This document shows positions 47,746 to 56,372 of a stretch of 64,000 nt of DNA, piece after piece (the stretch's first letter is position 1; every line of letters begins with the position of its first letter). Both the position numbers and the translations under genes were made by a program. Under the pieces are notes generated by a model that made no database searches, was not told where the DNA came from, and saw only the letters and a program-made list of their open reading frames with translations. This DNA is from Ottowia testudinis (GTDB lineage: Bacteria; Pseudomonadota; Gammaproteobacteria; Burkholderiales; Burkholderiaceae_C): assembly GCF_017498525.1 (NCBI RefSeq), contig NZ_CP071796.1, positions 1,488,001-1,552,000 on the forward strand, given 5' to 3'.

Positions 47746-49464
47746 TCATCCGCGGTAGCTGACCGGCGCGCTGGTCGACGTGGTGTACTGGCGTGCCTTC
47801 ACCGTGCTGACGTAGCGCCACTGGCCGCTGGCCTCGGTGGGCGTGAAGCGCATCAGCAGAAAGCCGCGGCTGGCGGTTTCGGCGTATTTCAGGTCGTCGA
47901 CCACGCCCATGAAGATCTGCTGCGTCTGCGCGGGTTTCAGCGCGGCCAGGTAATCCTCCATGCCGGGCGAGCTGATGCTGGTGGTGCCGTATTCGTACCC
48001 CACCACGCGGCCGTCCATCAGCGTGAGCTGGCTGGCCCAGGCGTTGTGCGTGTCGCCGGCCAGCACGACCAGTTTTTTCTTCAGCTGCGCGGCGCTGGCC
48101 AGCACCTGCTCGCGCGCGGCGGGGTAGCCGTCCCAGGCGTCCAGGTTGTAGCCCAGCTTGGGGTTTTTCTGCGGGTCGAGCAGGGCGCGCTGCGCGTCGG
48201 TCAGCGCGGCGGGGTTTTGCGCGGCGGTCTGCTTGGCCGTCAGGTAGTCCTGAATCGCCTTCATGCCGGCGGCCTGCGCCTCGGGCGAGGTGTTGGCGGG
48301 GTTGATGGCCGCCAGCACGCTGACCGGGAAGGTCATGCGCCCCATCAGCACCTGCTGGCCCAGCACCTGCCAGGTGGCGGTGGATTGGGCCATCTGCTTT
48401 TGCAGCCAGCCCAGTTGCTCGGCGCCCAGCATCTGCCGCGTGGGCGAGGCCAGCTGCGCCATGGCGGCCTGCGCGGTGGCGGGGTTTTGCAGCGCGCCGA
48501 AAGTGACCTGCTGCTCGCGCCCGATGACGCGCGTCTCCAGCATGTGCAGCGCGGCCAGGCCACCAAAGTCGAAGCTGCGGTAGATCTTGCGCAGGTCGGC
48601 CGCGTCGGGCGTGCGCACCGGCAGCCATTCGTGCCAGGCTTTCAGCGCGGCGTCGCGGCGGGCGGCGAAGGCGCCTTCGGTGGCCTCGGTGTGGTTCTCG
48701 GCGCCGCCGGTCCAGGCGTCGTTGGCGATCTCGTGGTCGTCCCACACGGCGATAAGCGGCATGGCGGCGGCCAGCACTTTGCTGTCGGGGTCGGAGCGGT
48801 ATTGGGCGTAGCGCGCGCGGTAGTCGGCCAGCGTCAGGCATTCCTTGGCCGGCGCCACCACGCGGCCCATGCCGGCGGCGTCGGCGCTGGCGTAGCCGGC
48901 GGGGCCGTATTCATAGATGAAGTCGCCCAGGTGCACCGCGTACTGCGCGTCGCTGCGGGTGACTTCGGCGTAGGCGTGGAAGTAGCCGGCCGGGTAGTTG
49001 GAGCAGCTGAGCACCGCCAGGGCCAGGCTGCTGGCGCCCGCCGCCGGCAGCGTGCGCGTGTGGCCCACGGGCGACAGGCGCGCCGGGTCGTTGCCGGCCA
49101 CGTCGTGGCGAAAGCGGTAGTAATAGCTTTGCCCAGCGGCCAGGCCCGTGGCGTCGGCCTTGGCGGTGTGGCCGGTGGCGGCGCTGGCGCGGGCCTTGCC
49201 GCTGCTCACGATCTGGGTGAAGGCGGCATCGCGCGCCACCTCCCACACCAGCGCGACGTCGTCCGCGCTGTCGGCAAAGCGGGCGTGCGTCCACAGCATC
49301 ACGCGGTCGGCCAGCGGATCGCCGCTGGCCACGCCGTAGCCAAACTGCGGCATCGGCTCGGCGTCGTCGCCACCACCACAGGCGCTGAGCGCCAGGCCGC
49401 TGCCCGATACGGCGGCGAGCGAGGACAAACGGATGATGAAGGCGCGGCGATCAGGGCGGTGCAT
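47746..49464 (-). CDS. PhoD-family alkaline phosphatase
   Basis: 572-aa exported metallophosphatase. The N-terminus MHRPDRRAFIIRLSSLAAVSGSGLALSACGGG combines a twin-arginine motif (RRAFI) with a lipobox (LSAC), suggesting a Tat-exported lipoprotein. PhoD features include the N-terminal PhoD_N region (FGYGVASGDPLADRVMLWTHARF), LAVLSCSNYPAGYFHAYAEV, VHLGDFIYEYG, IAVWDDHEIANDAW and VVLAGDTHNAWASQL. It probably hydrolyses phosphodiesters or monoesters for phosphate supply; no phosphate-box promoter is evident. It diverges from the phosphomannomutase gene over 165 bp. Confidence 0.93.
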   Translation of the reverse strand: MHRPDRRAFIIRLSSLAAVSGSGLALSACGGGDDAEPMPQFGYGVASGDPLADRVMLWTHARFADSADDVALVWEVARDAAFTQIVSSGKARASAATGHTAKADATGLAAGQSYYYRFRHDVAGNDPARLSPVGHTRTLPAAGASSLALAVLSCSNYPAGYFHAYAEVTRSDAQYAVHLGDFIYEYGPAGYASADAAGMGRVVAPAKECLTLADYRARYAQYRSDPDSKVLAAAMPLIAVWDDHEIANDAWTGGAENHTEATEGAFAARRDAALKAWHEWLPVRTPDAADLRKIYRSFDFGGLAALHMLETRVIGREQQVTFGALQNPATAQAAMAQLASPTRQMLGAEQLGWLQKQMAQSTATWQVLGQQVLMGRMTFPVSVLAAINPANTSPEAQAAGMKAIQDYLTAKQTAAQNPAALTDAQRALLDPQKNPKLGYNLDAWDGYPAAREQVLASAAQLKKKLVVLAGDTHNAWASQLTLMDGRVVGYEYGTTSISSPGMEDYLAALKPAQTQQIFMGVVDDLKYAETASRGFLLMRFTPTEASGQWRYVSTVKARQYTTSTSAPVSYRG

Positions 49465-49629
49465 GGCTTGTTCGTGGGGAGTGATGGAGATGGAAAAAAC
49501 CGGCGCGCTGGCGCCGCCGGATGCCGACCGTTATCGCCGATGGCCATGACGCGGCTGTGACTGCGCCGTGGCCCATCTGATTCGGGTGCGGGCGCTTCCC
49601 ATCGCAGGCCATCCCTACAATCTGCGCCC

Positions 49630-51018
49630 ATGCAAGTCACCCCCAGCATCTTCAAGGCCTACGACATCCGCGGCACCACGCCGGCCACGCTGAACGAGCC
49701 GCTGGCCGAGGCGCTGGGCCTGGCCTTTGGCACCACGGCGCTGGGGCTGGGCGAAAAGGCGGTTGCCGTGGGGCGCGACGGGCGCCTGTCCGGGCCGGCC
49801 CTTAGCGCCGCTTTGATCCGCGGCCTGGTGGCGTCGGGCGTGGAGGTAATCGACATTGGCCTGGCTACCACGCCGATGCTGTACTTTGCCGCGCACACGC
49901 TGTGCACCAGCGGCATCCAGGTCACGGGCAGCCACAATCCGCGCGACGACAACGGCTTCAAGATGGTGCTGGCGGGGCGGGCGATCTACGGCGACGACAT
50001 TCAGGCGCTGCGCCAGATGATCGAGCAGGACAGCGGGCAGCGCCGCGAAGGCGGCAGCGTGCGCGCGCACGACGTGCTGCCCGCGTACCGCGAACGCATC
50101 GTGGGCGACATCCAACTGGCGCGGCCGATGAAGATCGTGGTGGATTGCGGCAACGGCGTGGCCGGGGCCAGCGCGCCGGGCATCTTCCGCGCCATCGGTT
50201 GTGAAGTAACCGAACTGTTCAGCGAGGTGGACGGCAACTTCCCCCACCACCACCCGGACCCGAGCAAGCCCGACAACCTGCGCGACGTGATCCGCGCGCT
50301 GCAAACCACCGACGCCGAACTGGGCCTGGCCTTCGACGGCGACGGCGACCGCCTGGGCATCGTCACCAAGGACGGGCAGAACATCTTTCCCGACCGCCAG
50401 ATGATGCTGTTCGCGCAAGACGTGCTGCGTCGCGTGCCCGGCGGCACCATCGTCTACGACGTGAAATGCTCGCAGCGCCTGGCGCCGGCCATTAAGGAAG
50501 CCGGCGGCGTACCGCTGATGTTCAAGACCGGCCATTCGCTGGTCAAGGCGCGCATGAAAGAGGTCGATTCGCCGCTGGGCGGCGAGATGAGCGGCCACAT
50601 CTTCTTCAAGGAGCGCTGGTATGGCTTTGACGACGGCACCTACGCCGGCTGCCGCCTACTCGAAATCCTGAGCCGCCACCCCGACCCCAGCGCCGTGCTG
50701 AACGCCCTGCCCACCAGCCACAGCACGCCCGAGCTGAACGTGGCCTGCGCCGAGGGCGAGCCGCACCGGCTGGCGGCCGAGTTGCAGGCGCTGGCGGCGG
50801 ACGCCTTCAAGTCGCCCGCGCAGGTATCGACGATCGACGGCCTGCGCGTCGATTGGCCCGACGGCTTCGGCCTGATCCGCGCCAGCAACACCACGCCGGT
50901 GCTGGTGCTGCGCTTCGAGGGGCAGACCGGCGCGGCGTTGGAGCGCATCGAAGCCGACATGCTGGCGCTGCTGCGGCGCGTCAAGCCCGATGCGCGGCTG
51001 GGTGCGTCGGCGCACTGA
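49630..51018 (+). CDS. Phosphomannomutase/phosphoglucomutase
   Basis: 462 aa, alpha-D-phosphohexomutase of the AlgC/ManB type. The phosphoserine loop is TGSHNPRDDNGFKMVL (about 97-112), the metal-binding loop is FDGDGDRLGIV, the sugar-binding loop is GGEMSGHIFFKERWYGFDDG and the phosphate-binding loop is RASNTTPVLVLRFEG. It interconverts hexose 6- and 1-phosphates for LPS core or polysaccharide precursors, fitting its position before waaA. The start is ATG 49630 (MQVTPSIFKAYDIRG). Confidence 0.95.
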   Translation: MQVTPSIFKAYDIRGTTPATLNEPLAEALGLAFGTTALGLGEKAVAVGRDGRLSGPALSAALIRGLVASGVEVIDIGLATTPMLYFAAHTLCTSGIQVTGSHNPRDDNGFKMVLAGRAIYGDDIQALRQMIEQDSGQRREGGSVRAHDVLPAYRERIVGDIQLARPMKIVVDCGNGVAGASAPGIFRAIGCEVTELFSEVDGNFPHHHPDPSKPDNLRDVIRALQTTDAELGLAFDGDGDRLGIVTKDGQNIFPDRQMMLFAQDVLRRVPGGTIVYDVKCSQRLAPAIKEAGGVPLMFKTGHSLVKARMKEVDSPLGGEMSGHIFFKERWYGFDDGTYAGCRLLEILSRHPDPSAVLNALPTSHSTPELNVACAEGEPHRLAAELQALAADAFKSPAQVSTIDGLRVDWPDGFGLIRASNTTPVLVLRFEGQTGAALERIEADMLALLRRVKPDARLGASAH

Positions 51019-51030
51019 TTGCCAAAAGAG

Positions 51031-51076
51031 GCGCCAGCGCTTATGCATCAAGCGCAAGCAGCTATTGTTTTTGATG
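51031..51076. repeat. Stem-loop dispersed repeat, full copy
   Basis: GCGCCAGCGCTTATGCATCAAGCGCAAGCAGCTATTG lies between the mutase and waaA; AGCGCTT and AAGCGC(A) arms flank ATGCATC. It ends about 20 bp before the waaA ribosome-binding site. Confidence 0.8.
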
Positions 51077-51104
51077 ATGTTCCGCATCGATGCATGAGGG
51101 CGCG

Positions 51105-52433
51105 ATGATCCGCGCGCTCTACAGTTTGGTCACCTGGTTCGCCCAGCCTCTGCTGTTGACCAAGCTGCGCCGGCGCGGCGCGGCCGAGCCAGGATATCTG
51201 CACGCGGTGGACGAGCGTTTTGGCCGCTACACCACCGCGCGGCCTGCAGGCGACGGGCCGCTGATCTGGATCCACGCGGTCTCGCTGGGCGAAACGCGCG
51301 CCGCCGCCATTCTGCTGGCCGCGCTGCGCGAGCGCTGGCCCGGCATGCGCCTGCTGCTCACGCACGGCACCGCCACCGGCCGCGCCGAAGGGGCGAAGCT
51401 GCTGCGTGCGGGCGACGTACAGGTGTGGCAGCCGTGGGATTCGCGCGGCGCGGTGCGGCGCTTTCTGGCGCATTTCCGGCCCGACGTCGGCGTGCTGATG
51501 GAAACCGAGGTCTGGCCCAACCTGATCCACGAAGCCGCCGCGTGCGGGGTGCCCATGGTGCTGGTCAACGCGCGCCTGTCCGGCAAATCGCTGCGCGGCG
51601 CCCAGCGCGCGGGTGGGCTGTTGCGCCCCGCTTACCGCGCCCTCACGGCCGCTTGGGCGCAGACCGAAGCCGACGCGGCGCGTCTCGCGGCCATTGGCGT
51701 GCGCCACGTCGGCGTGCTGGGCAATCTGAAGTTCGACGCCCGGCCCGATGCGGCGCAGCAGGCTCGGGCCGAGCGCTGGCGCGCCGCGCTCGGCGGCCGG
51801 CCGGTGGTCATGCTGGCCAGCTCGCGCGAGGGCGAAGAGGTCGAGTTTATTAAGTGTTTCAAGGCGCCAGCGCTTGAGGGTCAAGCGCCAGAAGCTATTG
51901 AAAAAAGAGCAAAATTGCGGCCGCTTTGGCTCATCGTGCCGCGCCATCCGCAGCGCTTTGTGGACGTGGCCGCCACGGCGCGCGCAGCGGGGTTGGCGGT
52001 GGTACAGCGCAGCCAGTGGTCCGAAAGCCCCCCACCCGAAGCCGTGACCGCCGACGTCTGGATCGGCGACACCCTGGGCGAGATGACGCTGTACTACAGC
52101 CTGGCCGAAGCCGCTCTGCTGGGCGGCAGTTTCGCGCCGCTGGGTGGGCAGAACCTGATCGAGGCCGCCGCCTGCGGCTGCCCGATCGTGATGGGGCCGC
52201 ACACTTTCAACTTCGCGCAGGCGGCCGAGCTGGCCGAAGCCGCCGGCGCCGCGCGTCGCGTGGTGGACCTGAAGCAGGGCGTGGCTTGCGCGCACGGGCT
52301 GCTGGCGGACGCCGGCGCTCGCCGCCGCATGTCACGTGCCGGCTTGGCCTTCGCGCTTGAACACCAGGGTGCTGCCGAGCGCTCGGCCGACGCGTTGGCG
52401 GCTTTATTGGAGCCTGCCAATAGCGCGGTCTGA
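51105..52433 (+). CDS. waaA: 3-deoxy-D-manno-octulosonic acid transferase
   Basis: 442 aa. Transfers Kdo from CMP-Kdo to lipid IVA at the inner membrane. Features: an N-terminal membrane anchor (MIRALYSLVTWFAQPLLL), IWIHAVSLGETRAA, THGTATGRAEGAKLL, LMETEVWPNLIHEA, VNARLSGKSLRG and the C-terminal LLGGSFAPLGGQNLIEAAACGCPIVMGPHTFNF. The start is the ATG at 51105 with GAGGG upstream. A complete copy of the dispersed repeat (51864-51912) sits in frame between the two domains and encodes about 18 extra residues (KAPALEGQAPEAIEKRAK). Confidence 0.96.
   Translation: MIRALYSLVTWFAQPLLLTKLRRRGAAEPGYLHAVDERFGRYTTARPAGDGPLIWIHAVSLGETRAAAILLAALRERWPGMRLLLTHGTATGRAEGAKLLRAGDVQVWQPWDSRGAVRRFLAHFRPDVGVLMETEVWPNLIHEAAACGVPMVLVNARLSGKSLRGAQRAGGLLRPAYRALTAAWAQTEADAARLAAIGVRHVGVLGNLKFDARPDAAQQARAERWRAALGGRPVVMLASSREGEEVEFIKCFKAPALEGQAPEAIEKRAKLRPLWLIVPRHPQRFVDVAATARAAGLAVVQRSQWSESPPPEAVTADVWIGDTLGEMTLYYSLAEAALLGGSFAPLGGQNLIEAAACGCPIVMGPHTFNFAQAAELAEAAGAARRVVDLKQGVACAHGLLADAGARRRMSRAGLAFALEHQGAAERSADALAALLEPANSAV
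51864..51912. repeat. Full dispersed repeat inserted in frame in waaA
   Basis: GCGCTTG (51870-51876) and CAAGCGC (51882-51888) form the stem with loop AGGGT, followed by GAAGCTATTGAAAAAAGAGC. The reading frame is open through the repeat, giving an extra loop in WaaA. Confidence 0.85.
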
Positions 52434-52477
52434 AACATTCAGGTACAGGAGCCTGATAAAGTCACACAGACTTTTGC

Positions 52478-53002
52478 TTGCTCCGCTCAACGCCCGTGTT
52501 CCGCTTTTTTGCCATTTTTATCGTCATCCAGGCCGTGTTGTTCGGCGTCGAGATGCTCAACCCGGTGCAAGAGGCCGTGGTGCACCCGTGGACGGCGTTC
52601 GTGGCCAAGGTCAGCGCGCTGATCGTGCACTTTTTCGATCCATCGGTCATCGCCTATGGCCGCGTGCTGCAAAGTGCCAAAACCGGCTTTGGCGTGTCGA
52701 TTGAGCCGGGCTGCAACGGCATCGAGGCGGCCGTGGTGCTGATCGCGGCCATGTTGGCGTTTCCCTCCAGCTGGAGGATGAAGTTCTGGGGCATTGGTGT
52801 GGGCTTCATCGCGGTACAGGCGGTGAATTTGCTGCGGGTGGTGAGCCTGTTCTTTCTGGGCCAGTGGAACTTCAAGGTGTTCGAGTTCGCGCACTTGTAC
52901 ATGTGGCAGGCGTTGATCATGCTGGACGTGCTGGTGGTGTGGCTGCTGTGGATGCGTTTCGTGGCCCGGCACGATGTCTCGGCGCGGCCGAAACCGGCAT
53001 GA
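52478..53002 (+). CDS. Exosortase H (XrtH-type)
   Basis: About 174 aa from a TTG at 52478, or 168 aa from a GTG at 52496; no ATG is suitable. Integral membrane transpeptidase of the exosortase/archaeosortase family. The catalytic triad is visible: Cys in IEPGCNGIEA, Arg in VNLLRVVSLFFLG, His in FAHLYMWQ. Short length and this triad context match the exosortase H branch, which processes proteins with an IPTLxxWG-CTERM tail. No such target is encoded in this window. It follows waaA by 44 bp and precedes its likely partner membrane protein. Confidence 0.85.
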   Translation: MLRSTPVFRFFAIFIVIQAVLFGVEMLNPVQEAVVHPWTAFVAKVSALIVHFFDPSVIAYGRVLQSAKTGFGVSIEPGCNGIEAAVVLIAAMLAFPSSWRMKFWGIGVGFIAVQAVNLLRVVSLFFLGQWNFKVFEFAHLYMWQALIMLDVLVVWLLWMRFVARHDVSARPKPA

Positions 53003-53018
53003 CGAGGGCCAAATCGGC

Positions 53019-53669
53019 ATGAACCCGATGCGCGGCACGTTGATCGGGCGCTTTCTGCTGCTCACCATCGCGGCCTTGATCGTGCTGCTGCCACTGTGGT
53101 ACTGGGCGGCGCCATGGCTGGCGCGGCCGCCGGTATGGATCGCGGGCAGCGCGATGCAGGCACTCTTTGGCTGGGTCAAAAGCTTCGACATCCAGGAAAT
53201 ACATGCCATCTTGTTCACCCTGGTGCAGACGCGCATGCGCGGCCCGGCGGGCGACGTGCTGGTTCAGTTGGCTTCCAGGGTCGACTACCGCGTATTTGGT
53301 TATGGGTTGCCGCTGTTGTGGGCCATGCTGCTGGCGTCGCGGCCGCGGCTGTGGTGGCTCAAGGGTGCGGCGGGCAGCCTGATGCTGTTCGTGGCTCAGG
53401 CATTGGGCATCGCGTCGCAGTGGATGATGGATGTGGTGGTGACGTCCGGGCCCACGGGTTCGGCGTACCTCGCGTATCCGCGCTGGGTGGCCAACGCCAT
53501 CCTTTACAGCCGCCAGTTCAACCTGCTGATGTTGACGCCGATGCTGCCGGTCTTGCTGTGGCTGCTGTTCAACAAGCCCTTTGTGGCGGCGCTGTGGTTG
53601 GAGGCGGCGCTGGACGAATCGCCAGAGGGGCGTGCCCGAGCCCCCACAATTGACGCCGGAAACTCCTGA
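53019..53669 (+). CDS. Exosortase H-associated membrane protein
   Basis: 216-aa membrane protein from the ATG at 53019 (MNPMRGTLIGRFLLLTIAALIVLLPLWYW). It has an N-terminal helix, a periplasmic loop (IHAILFTLVQTRM), then helices around GYGLPLLWAMLLAS, AAGSLMLFVAQALGIASQW and FNLLMLTPMLPVLLWLLF. It starts 16 bp after the exosortase gene, the arrangement known for XrtH pairs. It probably supports substrate handling; no catalytic residues are recognised. Confidence 0.8.
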   Translation: MNPMRGTLIGRFLLLTIAALIVLLPLWYWAAPWLARPPVWIAGSAMQALFGWVKSFDIQEIHAILFTLVQTRMRGPAGDVLVQLASRVDYRVFGYGLPLLWAMLLASRPRLWWLKGAAGSLMLFVAQALGIASQWMMDVVVTSGPTGSAYLAYPRWVANAILYSRQFNLLMLTPMLPVLLWLLFNKPFVAALWLEAALDESPEGRARAPTIDAGNS

Positions 53670-53746
53670 ATCGATAGCTGTTCGCGCTGACTGGATATGC
53701 GCTGGCGGCGTTTTTTTGCGTTGCCCCGCGTGCGCGGCGAACCGTT

Positions 53747-55243
53747 TCAGCGCCGATCGGCGCGGCCGGGGCGGCGCGACGATGGCGTGGGCTTGCCGCT
53801 CGCGGCGCTGCGCGGCGCGCTGGCGGGCGCGGCGCTGGGTGCCGCCGGTGTGTCAGCCGGCGGCCTGGGGCTTGCCACCGCCGGCGCGGAGACGCCCTCG
53901 GCCAGCAGCATCTGGTTGATCGGCTGCAGATCGGCCGGCGTCAGCGTCCCGCTGGCTTGCTTCAGGCGCAGCAGGCCCAGCAGCACGTCATAGCGCGCAC
54001 GCGCCAGGTCGCGCCGCGTTTGGTAGAGCTGGTTTTGCGCGTTCAGCACGTCGATGTTGATGCGCACGCCCACCTGGTAGCCCAGCTGGTTGGCCTCCAG
54101 CGCCGTCAGGCTGGAGCGCTCGGCCGCTTCCAGCGCCGCCACTTGGCCATGTCCCGATTGCACGCCGAAGAATGCGGCGCGCGTGGCTTGCGCCACCGTG
54201 CGCTGGATGTTGTCGAGATCGGCGCGGGCCTTGTCTTCGAGCGACAGCGTCTCGCGCACACGGTTTTCGACCGCGAAGCCGGCAAACAGCGGCCAGTTCA
54301 GCACCACGCCGATGCCCGCGTTGGTGCTGCGGTAGCGCGCATTGGGCGCGGCGCTGACCGAGGGGTTGCCGTCCGGGTAGCGGTTTTGCCCCACGCTGGC
54401 CTGCAAATCGACGGTGGGCAGGTGGCCGGTCTTGGCCTTGGCCGTCTCAAGCCGGGCGATGTCGAGGGCCATGCGCGACTGCACCACCGCCGGGTGCTGG
54501 TGGGTGGCCCATTCAACCCACGTGCTCACGTCCGCCGGCTGCGGCTGCGGCAGCACGATGGGCTGTGCCAACGGGCGCGGCTGCACGCCCGCCAGGCCGA
54601 CCAGTTGGTCGAGCGCCAGCCGCTTGACGCGCCGATCGTTCTCGGCGGCGATTTCCTGGGCCGTGGCCAGGTCAAAGCGCGCCTGCGCCTCGCGGCTGTC
54701 GGTGATGGTGGCGTTGCCGACCTCGAAGTTGCGCTTGGCCGATTCGAGCTGCTCGGTCACCGCGGCTTTCAGGGCACGCACGACGTTGAGCGAATCCTCG
54801 GCCGCCAGCACGTCGAAGTAGGCCTGCGACAGGCGCACGATCAGGTCTTGCTCGGTGCCCGACAGCTGCACCCGCGCGGCCTCGGCGGCGCGCTTGCCTT
54901 GGTCCCAGCTGATGCGGTTGGCCGGCCGGTACAGCGGCTGCGAGCCGACGATCGAACCGTTCAGCACATTGAAGGCGCGGCTGCCGGTGTTGGCCGCCAC
55001 GCTGGTCTCGGCCCAGTTGCGCTGCGCGCCCATCTGCAGGCCGACCTGCGGCAACAAGCCGGCGCGCGCCTGGTCGGCCCGCGCCTGCGTGGCCTGGGCG
55101 TTGGCCAGTGCCGACTGGTAGGGCGCGTCGTAGCCGTGCGCGGCTTCGTACAACTGCAACAGGGACTGCGCCTGCACGGGCGCGGCCGCCAGGGCCAGGA
55201 CGGCAGCCAGATGGGCAAGAGGACGGCGCGTGGGCATGGTCAT
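53747..55243 (-). CDS. tolC: TolC-family outer-membrane efflux protein
   Basis: About 498 aa. Trimeric outer-membrane channel for type I secretion and drug efflux. Signal peptide MTMPTRRPLAHLAAVLALAAAPVQAQS, then two outer-membrane efflux repeats: SLLQLYEAAHGYDAPYQSALANAQATQARADQARAGLLPQVGL and a second half with VGVRINIDVLNAQNQLYQTRRDLARARYDVLLGLLRLKQASGTL. The C-terminal tail is Ala/Pro/Arg-rich. The frame is open further upstream, but that overlaps the rhodanese gene, so I start at 55243 (55237 is also possible). Confidence 0.94.
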   Translation of the reverse strand: MTMPTRRPLAHLAAVLALAAAPVQAQSLLQLYEAAHGYDAPYQSALANAQATQARADQARAGLLPQVGLQMGAQRNWAETSVAANTGSRAFNVLNGSIVGSQPLYRPANRISWDQGKRAAEAARVQLSGTEQDLIVRLSQAYFDVLAAEDSLNVVRALKAAVTEQLESAKRNFEVGNATITDSREAQARFDLATAQEIAAENDRRVKRLALDQLVGLAGVQPRPLAQPIVLPQPQPADVSTWVEWATHQHPAVVQSRMALDIARLETAKAKTGHLPTVDLQASVGQNRYPDGNPSVSAAPNARYRSTNAGIGVVLNWPLFAGFAVENRVRETLSLEDKARADLDNIQRTVAQATRAAFFGVQSGHGQVAALEAAERSSLTALEANQLGYQVGVRINIDVLNAQNQLYQTRRDLARARYDVLLGLLRLKQASGTLTPADLQPINQMLLAEGVSAPAVASPRPPADTPAAPSAAPASAPRSAASGKPTPSSRRPGRADRR

Positions 55244-55265
55244 GGGCGGCATTCGCGGCGGGGCT

Positions 55266-55619
55266 TCAATAACGGGGGACGGAGCGGTCGAGCTGCAGCG
55301 ACCAGGCGTCGATGCCGCCGGCCACGTTGGCGACGCGGTCAAAGCCGTGCCGCTGCAGAAACATGGCCACCTGCATGCTGCGCCCGCCGTGGTGACACAG
55401 CACGGCCACGGGCCGGCTCGGGTCCAGCTCGTGCAGGCGCGGCGGGACGCCGTGCATCGGCAGCTGCAGCAGTTCGGCGCCGTCCACACGCACGCTGGCG
55501 GCCTGCCATTCGGCCGGTTCGCGCACATCCAGCAGCAGCGGCAGCGCACCTCCGGCGGCGTGCACCGCTTGCAGCCAGGCGGGCAGCTGTTGCGGGGTGA
55601 CTTGTTCGATCATGGTCAA
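55266..55619 (-). CDS. Rhodanese-like domain protein
   Basis: 117-aa single rhodanese domain. LLLDVREPAEWQAASVRVDGAELLQLPM is the N-terminal CH2A motif, and the active-site loop CHHGGRSMQVAMFL contains the catalytic Cys, indicating sulfurtransferase chemistry on an unknown acceptor. The final VANVAGGIDAW is the family C-terminal motif. It lies between pcm and tolC with short gaps, a conserved trio in this group. Confidence 0.92.
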   Translation of the reverse strand: MTMIEQVTPQQLPAWLQAVHAAGGALPLLLDVREPAEWQAASVRVDGAELLQLPMHGVPPRLHELDPSRPVAVLCHHGGRSMQVAMFLQRHGFDRVANVAGGIDAWSLQLDRSVPRY

Positions 55620-55657
55620 AACAGGCGCTGGCGCTTATCCGGCTTGCGCAAGGTGCT

Positions 55658-56332
55658 TCAAAATTTGAAGCGCGAGGGCTCTGGGAAGTTCAAGAGGCGC
55701 GGCACGCTCTCGTCCCAGGGTTGGATGACGGCACGGCCGGCCGGCGACTGCTGCACCAGCGTGGCGCGCATGATCGGCTCGTCGCCGACGATGCCCAGCA
55801 GGCGGCCGCCCGGCTTGAGCAGCGCCAGCAGAGTGTCGGGCACTTGCGCCACCGAGCCGGACAGCAGGATGGCGTCGAACGGGCCGTCGGCCGACAGATC
55901 GGCGGTGGCGCCATCGGCCACGCGCACTTCCACGTTCATCACGCCGGCGCGCTGCAGGTTGGCCCGGGCGGTGGCGGCCAGGCCGTTGTCGATCTCCAGC
56001 GACAACACGCGCTGAGCGCGGTGGCCCAGCAGGGCCGCCATGAAGCCGCTGCCGGTACCGATCTCCAGTACTTTTTCATGCTTGGCGACCTGCAAGTCCT
56101 GCAGCATGCGCGCCTCGATGCGCGGCTCCAGCATCACCTGGCCGGCGGCCACGGCGGCTTCGCTGTCCTTGAGCGGAATGGCCAGATCGGCAAACGCCAG
56201 CGCGCGGTGCTGCTGCGGCACGAAATCCTCGCGCCGGACCACGGCCAGCAGATCGAGCACGTGCGCGTCGAGCACGTCCCACGGGCGGATCTGCTGCTCG
56301 ATCATGTTGAAACGGGCTTGTTCGACGTTCAT
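55658..56332 (-). CDS. pcm: Protein-L-isoaspartate O-methyltransferase
   Basis: 224 aa. Methylates isoaspartyl residues to start repair of aged proteins. The N-terminus MNVEQARFNMIEQQIRPWDVLD is preceded by AGGAG 8 bases upstream, fixing the ATG at 56332. The AdoMet-binding motif I is VLEIGTGSGFMAALLGH, and later motifs include GPFDAILLSGSVAQVP and LLALLKPGGRLLGIVG. It is the first gene of the pcm-rhodanese-tolC group. Confidence 0.94.
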   Translation of the reverse strand: MNVEQARFNMIEQQIRPWDVLDAHVLDLLAVVRREDFVPQQHRALAFADLAIPLKDSEAAVAAGQVMLEPRIEARMLQDLQVAKHEKVLEIGTGSGFMAALLGHRAQRVLSLEIDNGLAATARANLQRAGVMNVEVRVADGATADLSADGPFDAILLSGSVAQVPDTLLALLKPGGRLLGIVGDEPIMRATLVQQSPAGRAVIQPWDESVPRLLNFPEPSRFKF

Positions 56333-56372
56333 CGGGGGGCTCCTGACGGTGGATTCGGGCAAACCATCAATT

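Noticed and set aside
55244-55549. Upstream extension of the TolC frame
   Set aside because: It overlaps the rhodanese gene in another frame, and a good signal peptide begins at 55243.
53957-55600. 547-codon plus-strand open frame
   Set aside because: Antisense to tolC and rhodanese; shadow of GC-rich third positions.
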